The notes: generated by a model from the letters alone, not told the origin. Positions 33,552 to 42,678 are shown, counted from the stretch's first letter. The stretch is DNA of 51,653 nt from Rhodoblastus sp964425315 (GCA_964425315.1 CAYRNB010000008.1:1-51653), one strand, 5' to 3'. Numbers and translations are program-made.

Positions 33552-34652
33552 ATGCGCTTCTGGCTCTCCGTCTTCTGCGCGCTGGCCCTCGGCCTGACCG
33601 CGGCTCGCGCCGAGGTGCGCATCAAGGACATCACCTCGGTCAAGGGCGTGCGCGACAACCAGCTCGTCGGCTACGGGCTTGTCGTCGGCCTGCAGGGCAC
33701 CGGCGATGTTTTGCAGAACGCGCCCTTCACCGGGCAATCCCTGCAATCAATGATGGACCGCATGGGCGTCAATGTGCGCGGCGCCAATCTGCGCACGCGC
33801 AATGTCGCGGCGGTGATGGTCACAGCCGAACTTCCGCCCTTCGCCGCCCGCGGCACGCGCATCGACGTCACGGTCTCCTCGCTCGGCGACGCGACGTCGC
33901 TGATGGGCGGCACCCTGCTGCTGACCACGCTCAGCGGCGTGAACGGAAAGGTTTACGCTTTGGCGCAGGGCCCGGTGTCGGTCACCGGCTTTGCCGCGCA
34001 GGGCCAGGCGCAGACGCTGACCCAGGGCGTGCCGACGGCGGGCCATATCCCCAACGGCGCCACGGTGGAGCGCGAAATCGTCAGCCGCATGCCCGACAAC
34101 GGCCCAATGACGCTCGAATTGCGCAACCCGGATTTCACCACGGCGGTGCGCATTGCGGACGCCATCAACGCCTATTGCTGGCGCGCCTATCATCGTCGCG
34201 GCGCGCGCGAAAACAGCCCCAATTCGGTGAGCCTGTTCAAGCCGCCGGGCGAAAATCCAACCCATTTCATCGCCGAAATCGGCGAGCTTCTTGTCGAGCC
34301 TGACGCGCCGGCGCGCGTGGTCGTGGACGCGCGCACCGGCACGGTGGTGATCGGCGAGGATGTGCAGATTTCGCCCGTCGCCGTCACGCAAGGATCGCTC
34401 ACCGTGCGCGTCACGGAAACGCCGCAGGTCTCCCAGCCCAATCCCTTCTCCAAGGGCAGGACCGTGGTGACGCCGAAAACCAACATCCGCGCGCATCAAT
34501 CGGGTGGTTCGGTGGCGATCGTCGGCGGCAGCAGCCTGAGGGCGCTGGTCCAGGGCCTCAACCGGATCGGATTGAAGCCGCCGGGCATTATCGCCATCCT
34601 CCAGGCGATCAAGGCGGCGGGCGCGCTGCAGGCCGAGATCGTGGTGCAGTGA
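33552..34652 (+). CDS. flgI: Flagellar P-ring protein FlgI
   Basis: A 366-residue periplasmic ring protein with a signal peptide (MRFWLSVFCALALGLTAARA). The conserved start of the mature protein (RIKDITSVKGVRDNQLVGYG, then VVGLQGTGD) is diagnostic, and the C-terminus (LVQGLNRIGLKPPGIIAILQ) is typical. It is exported by Sec and assembles round the rod in the peptidoglycan layer. Confidence 0.97.
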   Translation: MRFWLSVFCALALGLTAARAEVRIKDITSVKGVRDNQLVGYGLVVGLQGTGDVLQNAPFTGQSLQSMMDRMGVNVRGANLRTRNVAAVMVTAELPPFAARGTRIDVTVSSLGDATSLMGGTLLLTTLSGVNGKVYALAQGPVSVTGFAAQGQAQTLTQGVPTAGHIPNGATVEREIVSRMPDNGPMTLELRNPDFTTAVRIADAINAYCWRAYHRRGARENSPNSVSLFKPPGENPTHFIAEIGELLVEPDAPARVVVDARTGTVVIGEDVQISPVAVTQGSLTVRVTETPQVSQPNPFSKGRTVVTPKTNIRAHQSGGSVAIVGGSSLRALVQGLNRIGLKPPGIIAILQAIKAAGALQAEIVVQ

Positions 34653-34739
34653 GTGTGGCGCTTTTGGCCGAAAAATTTCCCGCGGGTCAGCGTCGAGCAA
34701 GTTTGGTCGGCGACAGTGCCGGCGAAGGACGAGTCGCTC

Positions 34740-35348
34740 ATGAACCGCACTTATCCCCGAATCGCGCTGGCCGCGCTCAGCGCCCTGTGCCTTGCTTCCG
34801 CCTTTGTGTCGCCGGCCCGGGCGGCTGAGCGGAAAGACGGCGCCAGACGCGATGCGGCGTTGTCGCCGCTGCATCTGCCCGGCGTTCGATCCGTGCCGAT
34901 CAGGAAGCGCGTCGCGCCTAAGCCGAAGCCCCCGGCCATCGAAGGCGTGAAGGGCGCGGCGAATTTCTGCGCGGCGATTGCGGCCTCGGCCGCCAGCACG
35001 CGCCTGGCGTGGCAGGAAGCGCGCATAAAGGCGTTGCAGAAGGAATTACTGGCCAAAACCGCCGAACTCGACGCCAAGGAGGCGGAGGTCCGGGGCTGGG
35101 TTAAAAAGCGCGAGCAATTGCTCGCCAAGGCCAGCAAAAGTCTGACCGCCATCTACGCCAAAATGAAGCCCGACGCCGCCGCCGCCCAATTGCAGGCGAT
35201 GGACGACGATACCGCCGCCGCTCTGCTGCTGAAACTCAGACCCATGGCGGCCAGCGCGGTGATGGGCGAAATGGATCCGGCGCGCGCCGCGCGTTTGAGC
35301 GATCTCCTCACCGGCGTCTCGCCCAAATCGGATGGGAAGAAATCGTGA
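34740..35348 (+). CDS. motE: Motility protein MotE (periplasmic chaperone of MotC)
   Basis: A 202-residue protein from ATG 34740, with a signal peptide (residues 1-30, ending ARAAE). A coiled coil spans ~90-140, and a C-terminal MgtE-N-like helical domain follows (YAKMKPDAAAAQLQAMDDDT, then MGEMDPARAARLSDLLTG). This matches the rhizobial MotE family, a chaperone for MotC. The frame is open back to 34653, but that part lacks homology. It sits between flgI and flgH as in Sinorhizobium. Confidence 0.88.
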   Translation: MNRTYPRIALAALSALCLASAFVSPARAAERKDGARRDAALSPLHLPGVRSVPIRKRVAPKPKPPAIEGVKGAANFCAAIAASAASTRLAWQEARIKALQKELLAKTAELDAKEAEVRGWVKKREQLLAKASKSLTAIYAKMKPDAAAAQLQAMDDDTAAALLLKLRPMAASAVMGEMDPARAARLSDLLTGVSPKSDGKKS

Positions 35349-36067
35349 GCGCGACAGCTCTTCGGCGCGCCGGCCCGGCTCTGGCCCTGCTCGTCGCCGG
35401 TCTCGTTGGCGGCTGCGCCGACACGCGCCCCGACATGTTCCGGGCGCCGCAAATGTCGCCGGTCGGAAGCGGCCTTGTCGCGAACGCCGATCCGGTTGTT
35501 TTCCACATGGGCGCGCGGCGCCACGCCAGCGGCAATTCGCTGTTCCAGGACGGCGCCGCCAATCTCTTCACCGATCCGCGCGCGTCCAAGGTCGGCGACA
35601 CCCTCACCGTCAAGATTTACATCAACGATATGGCGAGTCTGGGCGACACCAGCGGCCGTTCGCAGACGGCCCAGGAGACCGGCGGTTTCGACTGGACCTT
35701 CGGACTCGATTCGTCCACCCACAAGGTCAACGGGGCCGGAGACATCAACGCCTCCAGCTCGTCCAACGGCCAGGGCAGCATCGACCGCTCGGAGAAGATT
35801 CAATTGTCGATCGCCGCCGTGGTCACCCGCGTCCTGCCCAATGGCAATCTGATCATCAGCGGATCACAGGAGGTAAGGGTCAATTACGAGATGCGGCAAT
35901 TGCGCATCGAGGGCATCGTGCGGCCGCGCGACATCAGCAAGAACAATACGATTCCCTACGACAAGATCGCCGAGGCGCGGATTTCCTATGGCGGCAAGGG
36001 CCGCATCATGGAAGTGCAGCAGCCCGCCTGGGGCCAGCAGATTTTCGACGCGGTCAAGCCGTTCTGA
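35345..36067 (+). CDS. flgH: Flagellar L-ring lipoprotein FlgH
   Basis: A 240-residue outer-membrane ring lipoprotein. The lipobox VGGC places the lipidated Cys at residue 24. The conserved core (NLFTDPRASKVGDTLTVKIY, then ISGSQEVRVNYEMRQLRIEG, IVRPRDISKNNTIPYDKIAE) is unmistakable. Its GTG start overlaps the motE stop by four bases. Confidence 0.97.
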   Translation: MSATALRRAGPALALLVAGLVGGCADTRPDMFRAPQMSPVGSGLVANADPVVFHMGARRHASGNSLFQDGAANLFTDPRASKVGDTLTVKIYINDMASLGDTSGRSQTAQETGGFDWTFGLDSSTHKVNGAGDINASSSSNGQGSIDRSEKIQLSIAAVVTRVLPNGNLIISGSQEVRVNYEMRQLRIEGIVRPRDISKNNTIPYDKIAEARISYGGKGRIMEVQQPAWGQQIFDAVKPF

Positions 36068-36081
36068 GCGAAGGCGATGAG

Positions 36082-36567
36082 ATGACCGAAAAAGTGAGGG
36101 ACAGGGCGAAGGGTGAAATGAGTCTGGGGCAGAATGCGCTTGTCTTCGTCCTCGCCGGAGTCATCGCCGCCAGCGTCGGAGTTTTTCGCGGGCTGCAGGC
36201 TGAGCCTTCGGCGCCGCCGCGCGCCAGCGCCGGAGCCAAGGCGAAAGAAGGCCAGAATGAAGCGCCCATCGCCGAAATGGGAACCTTGGACCTGCCGCCG
36301 GTCGTCACCAATCTCGCCGCGCCCTCCAACGTCTGGGTGCGCATCGAGGGCACGCTTCTGTTCCGGGGCAAGACCCTGCCGGACGGCAAGGCTTTGGCCG
36401 CGAAGATTTCCGGCGATCTGCTCGCCTATATGCGCACGCAGACGCTGACGGAGATTCAGGGCGCGGCCGGGCTGCAGCATTTGCGCCAGGATCTCACCGA
36501 CCGCGTGGTCACCCGTTCGGAGGGACGCGTGAAGGCTTTCATCATCCGTTCGCTGGTCGTACAATGA
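36082..36567 (+). CDS. fliL: Flagellar basal body-associated protein FliL
   Basis: A 161-residue protein with one N-terminal membrane helix (LGQNALVFVLAGVIAASVGV) and a periplasmic domain with GTLDLPPVVTNLAAPSNVWV, ending VKAFIIRSLVVQ. FliL surrounds the stator and supports torque. The frame is open far upstream inside flgH; ATG 36082 with AAGGCGATGAG is the sensible start. The fliP ATG overlaps its stop. Confidence 0.9.
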   Translation: MTEKVRDRAKGEMSLGQNALVFVLAGVIAASVGVFRGLQAEPSAPPRASAGAKAKEGQNEAPIAEMGTLDLPPVVTNLAAPSNVWVRIEGTLLFRGKTLPDGKALAAKISGDLLAYMRTQTLTEIQGAAGLQHLRQDLTDRVVTRSEGRVKAFIIRSLVVQ

Positions 36568-37325
36568 AGTCGAAACTTTTCGCCCTCGTCGCGCTGACGC
36601 CGTTCGCCGCTATTTTATGCGCCTGCGCCGCCCATGCGCAAACCGCAGCCGCGACCAACAATCTTGCCGCCGCGCTCAATTCGGTGAGCGGCGCGACGGC
36701 CGGCCGCATCGTGCAGCTTGTCGCGCTGCTGACCGTCCTGTCGCTGGCGCCTGGCCTGTTGATGATGGTGACGAGCTTCACCCGCTTCGTCATCGCTCTG
36801 TCCTTTCTGCGCTCCGGCCTCGGCCTGCAGAGCACGCCGGCCAATCTCGTGTTGATCAGTCTTGCGCTGTTCATGACCTTTTTCGTCATGGCGCCGACCT
36901 TCGACAAATCGTGGCAGGACGGGATCAAGCCGATGATGGACAATCAGCTCACCGAGGAGCAGGCTTTCCCGAAAATCGTCGAGCCGTTCCGGCAATTCAT
37001 GCTGGCGCAGACGCGCGACAAGGACCTGACCCTTTTCGAGAATCTTTCGCGCGGCGCCTTCGACGTCAAGGATCGCAAGACGATCGATCTGCGCGTGCTC
37101 ATCCCGGCCTTCATGATCTCCGAATTGCGGCGGGGTTTCGAGATGGGCTTTCTCATCGCCTTGCCCTTCCTCATCATCGACATGATCGTGGCGACGCTCA
37201 CCATGTCGATGGGCATGATGATGCTGCCGCCGTCGCTGATTTCGCTGCCGATGAAACTTCTGTTCTTCGTGCTGATCGACGGTTGGAACCTGCTGATCGG
37301 CAGCCTGGTGCGCTCGGTGCATTAG
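36564..37325 (+). CDS. fliP: Flagellar export gate protein FliP
   Basis: A 253-residue gate protein with a signal-like N-terminal helix and four membrane segments. LMMVTSFTRFVIALSFLRSG and the C-terminal MGMMMLPPSLISLPMKLLFF are FliP signatures. It overlaps fliL by four bases (ATGA). It is the last basal-body gene before the flagellin gene. FliO was not recognised in the window. Confidence 0.97.
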   Translation: MKSKLFALVALTPFAAILCACAAHAQTAAATNNLAAALNSVSGATAGRIVQLVALLTVLSLAPGLLMMVTSFTRFVIALSFLRSGLGLQSTPANLVLISLALFMTFFVMAPTFDKSWQDGIKPMMDNQLTEEQAFPKIVEPFRQFMLAQTRDKDLTLFENLSRGAFDVKDRKTIDLRVLIPAFMISELRRGFEMGFLIALPFLIIDMIVATLTMSMGMMMLPPSLISLPMKLLFFVLIDGWNLLIGSLVRSVH

Positions 37326-37512
37326 AGCGCGCGAGACCTTCGGCTTAAGCTTTCATTTGCGCTTTCTTTCGGTCGCGCGCGCCTGGCGCAAATTCCTGAA
37401 ACACTTAACTTTTCCGCAACACTTCCCGTCTAGGTTGCAAGGCAAGCACGACGGGTTGAGCTGCGTAAGAAGCTCGAAGGCATGAGGCCGCTCCTGTTGT
37501 TCCGGTAAGCCC

Positions 37513-37553
37513 GGATGTTCCGAATGCCAGTCCCTCATTCCTCAGGAACATTC
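37513..37553 (+). promoter_or_regulatory. Flagellin 5' leader hairpin covering the ribosome site
   Basis: GGATGTTCC (37513-37521) pairs with GGAACATTC (37545-37553) over nine bases, with one G-U pair. GAATG (37522-37526) pairs with CATTC (37536-37540) inside, leaving a bulge and a nine-base loop. The 3' arm includes most of the AGGA ribosome site (37544-37547), ten bases before the flagellin ATG. Folding would block translation, so it is a candidate target of FlbT and FlaF. No promoter consensus could be assigned in the rest of this 232-base gap. Confidence 0.6.
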
Positions 37554-37557
37554 GACC

Positions 37558-38493
37558 ATGTCCTATTTGCTCACCAACGCCAACGCCCTGACCGCCCTCC
37601 AGAGCCTGACCATGACGCAGAACTCGCTGGCGACGACGCAGAGCCAACTCTCCACCGGCCTCGCCATTCAGACCGCCAAGGACAATTCGTCCTACTGGTC
37701 GATCGCCACGACCATGAATTCGGACAATGGGGCGCTCAACGCCGTCAGCGCCGCGCTCAAGCAGAGCTCTTCCATGCTGTCGACTTTCACCGACGCGTTG
37801 AACCAGACGGTTTCGGTCGTCAACAATATCAAGAACGACCTTGTCGAAGCGCAGAACCCCGGCGCCAATCTCACCCAGATTCAGGCCGACATCACCGCCC
37901 AGCAGAATTCATTGCTGCAGATCGCCAGCGGCGCCGACTTCAACGGCCAGAACTGGCTGAACGGCACGGTCAACGGCTCGACCGCCCAATTCCAAAGCTC
38001 GGTCAATCTCGTCGGCGCCTACACCAACAGCAGCGGCGTCTCCTATATCGCGGTGACGGCAAGCGCCGCCAGCCTGTTCACCAACGGCTCCGCCGCGACT
38101 TCGGTCGCTTCGGCTTCCGGCGGCATCCTCGGCCAGACCGCTGCAGGCTATTCCTCGTCGGTCCTCGGCGCCCAGGCGATCAACGTCACCGGCGCGACCG
38201 GCGCCAATGTTTCGACCCTGACCAACATGCTCGCCTCGGTCAATAATTCGATCAGCCAGCTCGAAACCGCCGCCACGACGGTCGGTTCCGCCCAGGAGCA
38301 GGTCACGACGCAGCAGAGCTTCGTCTCCGCCATGCAGAACAGCCTGACCAATGGCGTCGCCTCGCTGATCGACGCCGATATGAACCAGGTTTCGACTCGC
38401 CTGCAGGCCCTGCAGACCCAGCAGCAACTTGGCGTGCAGTCGCTCGCCATCGCCAACAGGTCGAGCCAGATGATTCTCAAACTGTTCCAGTAA
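37558..38493 (+). CDS. fliC: Flagellin
   Basis: A 311-residue filament protein, the only flagellin in the window. The N-terminal D0/D1 helices (MSYLLTNANALTALQSLTMT, then LSTGLAIQTAKDNSSYWSIA) and C-terminal helices (VQSLAIANRSSQMILKLFQ) are rhizobial in type. The central part (~135-230) is short and Ser/Thr/Asn-rich, without large D2/D3 domains; these residues are natural O-glycosylation sites, and a TPR-glycosyltransferase gene follows directly. A terminator hairpin lies 25 bases after the stop. Confidence 0.96.
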   Translation: MSYLLTNANALTALQSLTMTQNSLATTQSQLSTGLAIQTAKDNSSYWSIATTMNSDNGALNAVSAALKQSSSMLSTFTDALNQTVSVVNNIKNDLVEAQNPGANLTQIQADITAQQNSLLQIASGADFNGQNWLNGTVNGSTAQFQSSVNLVGAYTNSSGVSYIAVTASAASLFTNGSAATSVASASGGILGQTAAGYSSSVLGAQAINVTGATGANVSTLTNMLASVNNSISQLETAATTVGSAQEQVTTQQSFVSAMQNSLTNGVASLIDADMNQVSTRLQALQTQQQLGVQSLAIANRSSQMILKLFQ

Positions 38494-38517
38494 CCCCGAG
38501 CGGAGCAGATCGAGAAG

Positions 38518-38546
38518 GCCGCGCCTTTCGCCGGGCGCGGCTTTTT
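38518..38546 (+). terminator. Rho-independent terminator of the flagellin gene
   Basis: GCCGCGCC (38518-38525) and GGCGCGGC (38534-38541) form an eight-pair GC stem with an eight-base loop, followed directly by TTTTT. It should insulate highly expressed flagellin mRNA from the glycosyltransferase gene. Confidence 0.88.
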
Positions 38547-38619
38547 CTGTGCGTCGTCCAAGCCTCGCGCCAGCTTGTCGTGGTTCAGTCCGTCATTCAG
38601 GCGCGAAAAAGAGGCGACG

Positions 38620-41073
38620 ATGACGGCCAATTCCATGCGGGCGCAAGAAGAGCAATCGGCCGTTCCCCTCTCGCCGCAGGAGATCATGCGGCAAAGTTTC
38701 GCCCTCGCGGTTCAGGCGCATCGCTCAGGCCGATTGACCGAAGCCGAGGAGCTCTATCGCGCATTGCTCGCGGTCGATCCCCTGCACGCGGACGCCCTGC
38801 ACGGCATGGGCGTGCTGGCCCACCAGGTCGGGCAAAGCGGCGTCGCCGAACAATTCCTGCGTCAGGCGTTGGCGCAGCGTCCGGACCCGACCTTTCACAA
38901 CAATCTCGGCCTGGTGCTGCTGGCGCTCGACCGGCCCCGCGAGGCCCAGGCCGCCATCGCAAAAGCGTTGGAGCTGCGCCCCTCCTATCCGGAAGCCTAT
39001 AATGCGCTCGGCAATGCGCGGCAGCAAACCGGGGAGCGCGACGATGCGGCGGAGGCTTACGAAAAAGCCCTGACGCTACGCCCGGACTATGCCGACGCGC
39101 GCGCCAATCTCGCCAAAATTCTGCTGGAAAAAGATGAATTCGACGCGGCGGAAAAATCCTGCCGCGCGGCCTTGGACCTCAACCCCCGCTGCGCCGAGGC
39201 GCATAACATTCTCGGCAATGTTTTCCGCGCAAAAGGCGAATACGAAGCGGCTCTCGCCTGTTTCGACCGCGCGCTCGAAAGCCGTGCCAATTACGCCGAA
39301 GCCTATAACAATAAGGGCGTCGCGCTTCTGATGCAGCAAAGGGCCGATGAAGCGATTGTCGCGATCCGCTGCGCGCTCGCCTGCAGGCCGAATTTCCCGG
39401 TGGCTTTGGCAAGCTATGGATCGGCGCTTTTCGCCCAGGGAAAATTGTCCGAGGCGGTCGAAAAATTCCGACAGTCCGTCGCCCTCGATCCCTCCTGCCT
39501 GGAGGCGCATAACAATCTCGGCACGGCGCTTCTGCAGCTCGATCGGGCGGAGGAGGCTGTCGCCGCTTTCGAAAAAGCCATAGCTCTGTCGGAGGAAGGC
39601 GCCCGCGCCGAAGGCCATTACAATCTCGGCACGACCTTGATCGACGGCAACAACCTCGACCGCGCCATCGACTGCCTCGGCAAGGCGGTGGAGGAGGATC
39701 CCAATCACGCCGCGGCGCATAACAATCTGGGCGTCGCGCTGCAGAACAAGGGCCTGCCCGACAAGGCTATAGCCGCCTATGGCAGGACGATCGAGGTCGA
39801 TCCGCACTATGCCGGCGCCTATAGCAACAAGCTAATGGCGATGCATTACATCGAGACCTATACCAACGAGGATATGCTCGAAACGGCGCGCCTCTTCGGC
39901 GAGGTCTTCGACCGCCCGGACCCGCGGCCCTTCGCCGGTCGTGATTTTTCGCCGGATCGACGTCTGCGGATCGGCTATGTGTCCGGCGATTTCAACAATC
40001 ATCCGGTGGGCTTTTTCTTTGCCCGGGCGCTGGCCGCGCATGATCGAGGCCGTTTCGAAATCACCTGCTATTCCAATTGGGCCGGCGAGGACGATCTGAC
40101 CGCGGAATTGCGCGGCCTCGCCGACCATTGGCGGACGATCGTCGGCAAGTCCGACGCAGAGGCGGCGGAAATGATTCGCGAAGACGGAATCGACATCCTC
40201 GTCGATCTTTCCGGCCACACCAACAAGACGCGCATCGTTCTCTTCGGCCTGAGGCCCGCGCCGGTTCAGGCGGAATGGATCGGCTATTTCGGCACGACCG
40301 GCCTGCCCAGCATAGACTATCTTATCCTCGACCCCGTGTCGGCGCCGCCCGACGCGGACCGCTGGTACACGGAAACGCTCGTGCGCCTCCCCTATGGCCG
40401 ATTCTGCTACAGGCCGCCATCCTTTGACGTGAGCATCGCCGATCCGCCCTGCCTCACCAGGGGAAGCGTGACATTCGGCAGTTTCAACAATGTCGCCAAA
40501 TTGAGTCCGGGCGCGATCGGCCTGTGGGCGGAAATATTGCGCGCGCTTCCCGACTCGCGCCTCGTCCTCAAATGGAAAAGCCTCAGCGAAGCGAGCGTGC
40601 GCGAGAGATTGCGCGACGCTTTCGCCAAAGCCGGCGTCGCGCCCGAACGAATCGACATGCGCGGCCAGTCGGGCTATGCGCAAATGCTGGCGGAATATAA
40701 CGACATTGACATCGCCCTCGATCCTTTCCCCTTCGGCGGCGCGACGACGAGTTGCGAAGCGCTTTGGATGGGCGTTCCGGTGGTGACGCTTCCCGGCGAC
40801 CGTCTCGCCTCGCGTCAGACTCTCGGATTTCTCCAGGCCATGGGTTACGCCGAACTCACCGCTTCTTCGCCGCAGGATTTTTTCGCGCGCGCGGTGGCGC
40901 TGGCCAAAAATCCCGAGCGCCTGCGCGCCTTGCGCCGGGCCTTGCGTCCCGCCATGGAAACCGCGCCTTTCACCGACGGGCCCAAATTCATGGCGACGCT
41001 CGAAGCGGCCTATCGCGCCATGTGGCGGACCTATGTCGCCGGCGAAAAGCCAGCGGCGATCGACATAGCCTGA
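38620..41073 (+). CDS. TPR protein O-GlcNAc transferase-like glycosyltransferase (SPINDLY/GT41)
   Basis: An 817-residue cytosolic protein. Residues ~20-395 hold about ten TPR repeats (e.g. AEAHNNLG and AEAYNNKGVALL types), which bind the protein substrate. The C-terminal half is a GT41 (OGT/SPINDLY) catalytic domain: GYVSGDFNNHPVGFF with H461, DLSGHT with H533, GSFNNVAKLSP with K627, and FPFGGATTSCEALWMGVPVV. These match donor-site positions of OGT. The start at 38620 has an AAAAGAGGCG ribosome site; a longer frame from 38575 is less likely. Directly downstream of flagellin, it is probably a flagellin O-glycosyltransferase, similar in plan to Caulobacter FlmG. The donor sugar is unknown. Confidence 0.88.
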   Translation: MTANSMRAQEEQSAVPLSPQEIMRQSFALAVQAHRSGRLTEAEELYRALLAVDPLHADALHGMGVLAHQVGQSGVAEQFLRQALAQRPDPTFHNNLGLVLLALDRPREAQAAIAKALELRPSYPEAYNALGNARQQTGERDDAAEAYEKALTLRPDYADARANLAKILLEKDEFDAAEKSCRAALDLNPRCAEAHNILGNVFRAKGEYEAALACFDRALESRANYAEAYNNKGVALLMQQRADEAIVAIRCALACRPNFPVALASYGSALFAQGKLSEAVEKFRQSVALDPSCLEAHNNLGTALLQLDRAEEAVAAFEKAIALSEEGARAEGHYNLGTTLIDGNNLDRAIDCLGKAVEEDPNHAAAHNNLGVALQNKGLPDKAIAAYGRTIEVDPHYAGAYSNKLMAMHYIETYTNEDMLETARLFGEVFDRPDPRPFAGRDFSPDRRLRIGYVSGDFNNHPVGFFFARALAAHDRGRFEITCYSNWAGEDDLTAELRGLADHWRTIVGKSDAEAAEMIREDGIDILVDLSGHTNKTRIVLFGLRPAPVQAEWIGYFGTTGLPSIDYLILDPVSAPPDADRWYTETLVRLPYGRFCYRPPSFDVSIADPPCLTRGSVTFGSFNNVAKLSPGAIGLWAEILRALPDSRLVLKWKSLSEASVRERLRDAFAKAGVAPERIDMRGQSGYAQMLAEYNDIDIALDPFPFGGATTSCEALWMGVPVVTLPGDRLASRQTLGFLQAMGYAELTASSPQDFFARAVALAKNPERLRALRRALRPAMETAPFTDGPKFMATLEAAYRAMWRTYVAGEKPAAIDIA

Positions 41074-41102
41074 TTGTTTTTTTGGCGATTCGGAAAATCG
41101 CG

Positions 41103-41780
41103 TCAGGCCGGCCGTTCGGGAATGGCCGCCATCACGTATTGCAGCGGCAGAGCGTCGGCGACGGCTTGGTTCGGATCGACGCCGGCGGCCTCGGCCATGG
41201 CCATTATGGCGGGCAGGAAGCGGTCGCGCTCCGGTTCCGGGAAAATCCGTGGCCTTCCCTCGACGACGCGGAAGCCGCTGGTTTGAAGCAGTTCCAGCGC
41301 GGTTAGGCGCGTGAACCAGCGCAAATGGGTGCGGTCGAGGAGGCCGCTGTCTTCATAGCGGAACAGGCCGCAGGCGAGCCGCGCCTGAACGCTCCAATGT
41401 TGCGCATTGGGAATGCAGGCGACGACCCGTCCGCCGTCGCGAAGAAGCGGGCGGATGCGCCGCAGTACGTCCCAGGGATCGCGCAAATGTTCGAGGATGT
41501 CGCCGAAGATCACGCAGTCGCAGGCGAAAAGCGATTCGAAACGTTCGGCCGGCATTTGCTCGACGTCTCCCACGACCACCTCGGCGCAAATTTTTCGCGC
41601 AGCGTCGGCGTAATCGGGGTCGATTTCGACGCCGATATAGCGGCAGGCGGGATTGATCCGCAGATAGGCGCGGGCGAGCGCGCCGGTGCTGCAGCCGACT
41701 TCGACGACGCGCCAGCAGTCGCGCGGAATGAAGGCGAGAAGATCGTCGTTGAAGAAATCATGCGCCGGCGTTTGTTTCAT
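41103..41780 (-). CDS. Class I SAM-dependent methyltransferase (methyltransferase-23 type)
   Basis: A 225-residue soluble enzyme. The SAM motif VVEVGCSTGALA is at residues 25-36, with YIGVEIDPDYAD (motif II acidic residue), GDVEQMP, and CDCVIFGDILEHLRDPWDVL, a segment typical of sugar and lipid-linked methyltransferases of this group. It follows the glycosyltransferase at 42496 with a 35-base gap, so the two form a minus-strand operon that converges on the TPR-glycosyltransferase. Methylation of the flagellin glycan is a plausible role but not shown. Confidence 0.85.
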   Translation of the reverse strand: MKQTPAHDFFNDDLLAFIPRDCWRVVEVGCSTGALARAYLRINPACRYIGVEIDPDYADAARKICAEVVVGDVEQMPAERFESLFACDCVIFGDILEHLRDPWDVLRRIRPLLRDGGRVVACIPNAQHWSVQARLACGLFRYEDSGLLDRTHLRWFTRLTALELLQTSGFRVVEGRPRIFPEPERDRFLPAIMAMAEAAGVDPNQAVADALPLQYVMAAIPERPA

Positions 41781-41815
41781 GGTTCATCCCCTCGAAACGC
41801 GTTCTCCGCGCTCGG

Positions 41816-42496
41816 TCAATCGCGCCATTTCTCCAGATAAGTCTCGTAGCCGGCGCGCCATTCCGGTCCGCCGAAGGCGCCGCCGCTGGCGTGAATGATT
41901 CCGAGCGGCGCGGCGCCCATGGAGACGTTCTTCTTTTCGAACTGCCGGCAGATATCCATGTCGTAGAAATGAAACATGAAGCGCTCGTCGAAACGCACGC
42001 CGCTGCGCGCAAAAGTGTTCTTTTTCGCCGCGAGCAAGACGCCGTCCATCAGTTTGAGCGGCTGCATCACGTCGCCATAAACATCGAGCGCGCAGGGAAA
42101 GCCGTCGCCATGGCCGACGATGCCGCTGAGATTGACGCGGTCGTCCCAGGTGAATTTGTCGTCGATAAAGGCCCAGGCCGGCTGGCGCGCCACGCGCCTC
42201 TTGTTGCCGGCGAGCCCGACGACCTCGAATTTGCTGAAGCCGAGCAGCAATTTATCGACCCAGAAAAAATCCGCGAGCGTCACGTCGTCGTGGACGAAAA
42301 CGAGAATCTCCTCTTCATTGTCGACCTTGTCGATCGCCTCGTTGTAGCAGGCGCCGAGGCCGCGCTTGTTCTCGAAAAAAATCTCCGCCTTGACGCCGAA
42401 GGCGGCATAGGTGAGGAGGCTGCGCCCGAGGGGGGAGCGTTCGAAAAAATCCCTTTGAGAGTGGCGCGTGGCGCAGACGACGGTGATGGACGACAT
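41816..42496 (-). CDS. StrF-like glycosyltransferase family 2 protein
   Basis: A 226-residue protein from ATG 42496. It has a GT-A fold start (SSITVVCATRHSQRDFFERS) and the metal-binding motif VFVHDDV at 67-73, then DVYGDVMQPLKLMDGVLLAA and FDERFMFHFYDMDICRQFEK, which fit the StrF/GT2-5 family. A longer frame reaching 42625 lies in the promoter region towards fliF and is unlikely. Its place with a methyltransferase and the TPR-glycosyltransferase near flagellin suggests glycan extension. The sugar and acceptor are unknown. Confidence 0.82.
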   Translation of the reverse strand: MSSITVVCATRHSQRDFFERSPLGRSLLTYAAFGVKAEIFFENKRGLGACYNEAIDKVDNEEEILVFVHDDVTLADFFWVDKLLLGFSKFEVVGLAGNKRRVARQPAWAFIDDKFTWDDRVNLSGIVGHGDGFPCALDVYGDVMQPLKLMDGVLLAAKKNTFARSGVRFDERFMFHFYDMDICRQFEKKNVSMGAAPLGIIHASGGAFGGPEWRAGYETYLEKWRD

Positions 42497-42678
42497 GGCG
42501 ATATGACGGCAATGGAGAGGGGCGGCGGAGTTGCCCGCCTCGCGCATCAAAGCGCGGCAAGCTTGCGCCAATCGTGCCGCGGCCGAATATCCCGTCGCGC
42601 AGGCGGCGCGAAAACCCCCGCGCAAGTTTGCCGGTCGAAACTGCGGCGCAGAATGGCTGTCCAGCGCCGGAATCCGTA

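Noticed and set aside
41074..41102. Small hairpin and T-run between the TPR-glycosyltransferase and the methyltransferase
   Set aside because: The T-run precedes the stem on the plus strand and would read as A's on the minus strand, so it is not a working intrinsic terminator in either direction.
42515..42545. Sigma-54-like GGGCGGC-N4-TTGC upstream of fliF
   Set aside because: Only the GG/GC spacing and TTGC match. In sequence this GC-rich such partial matches are expected by chance, and rhizobial flagellar genes generally do not rely on sigma-54.
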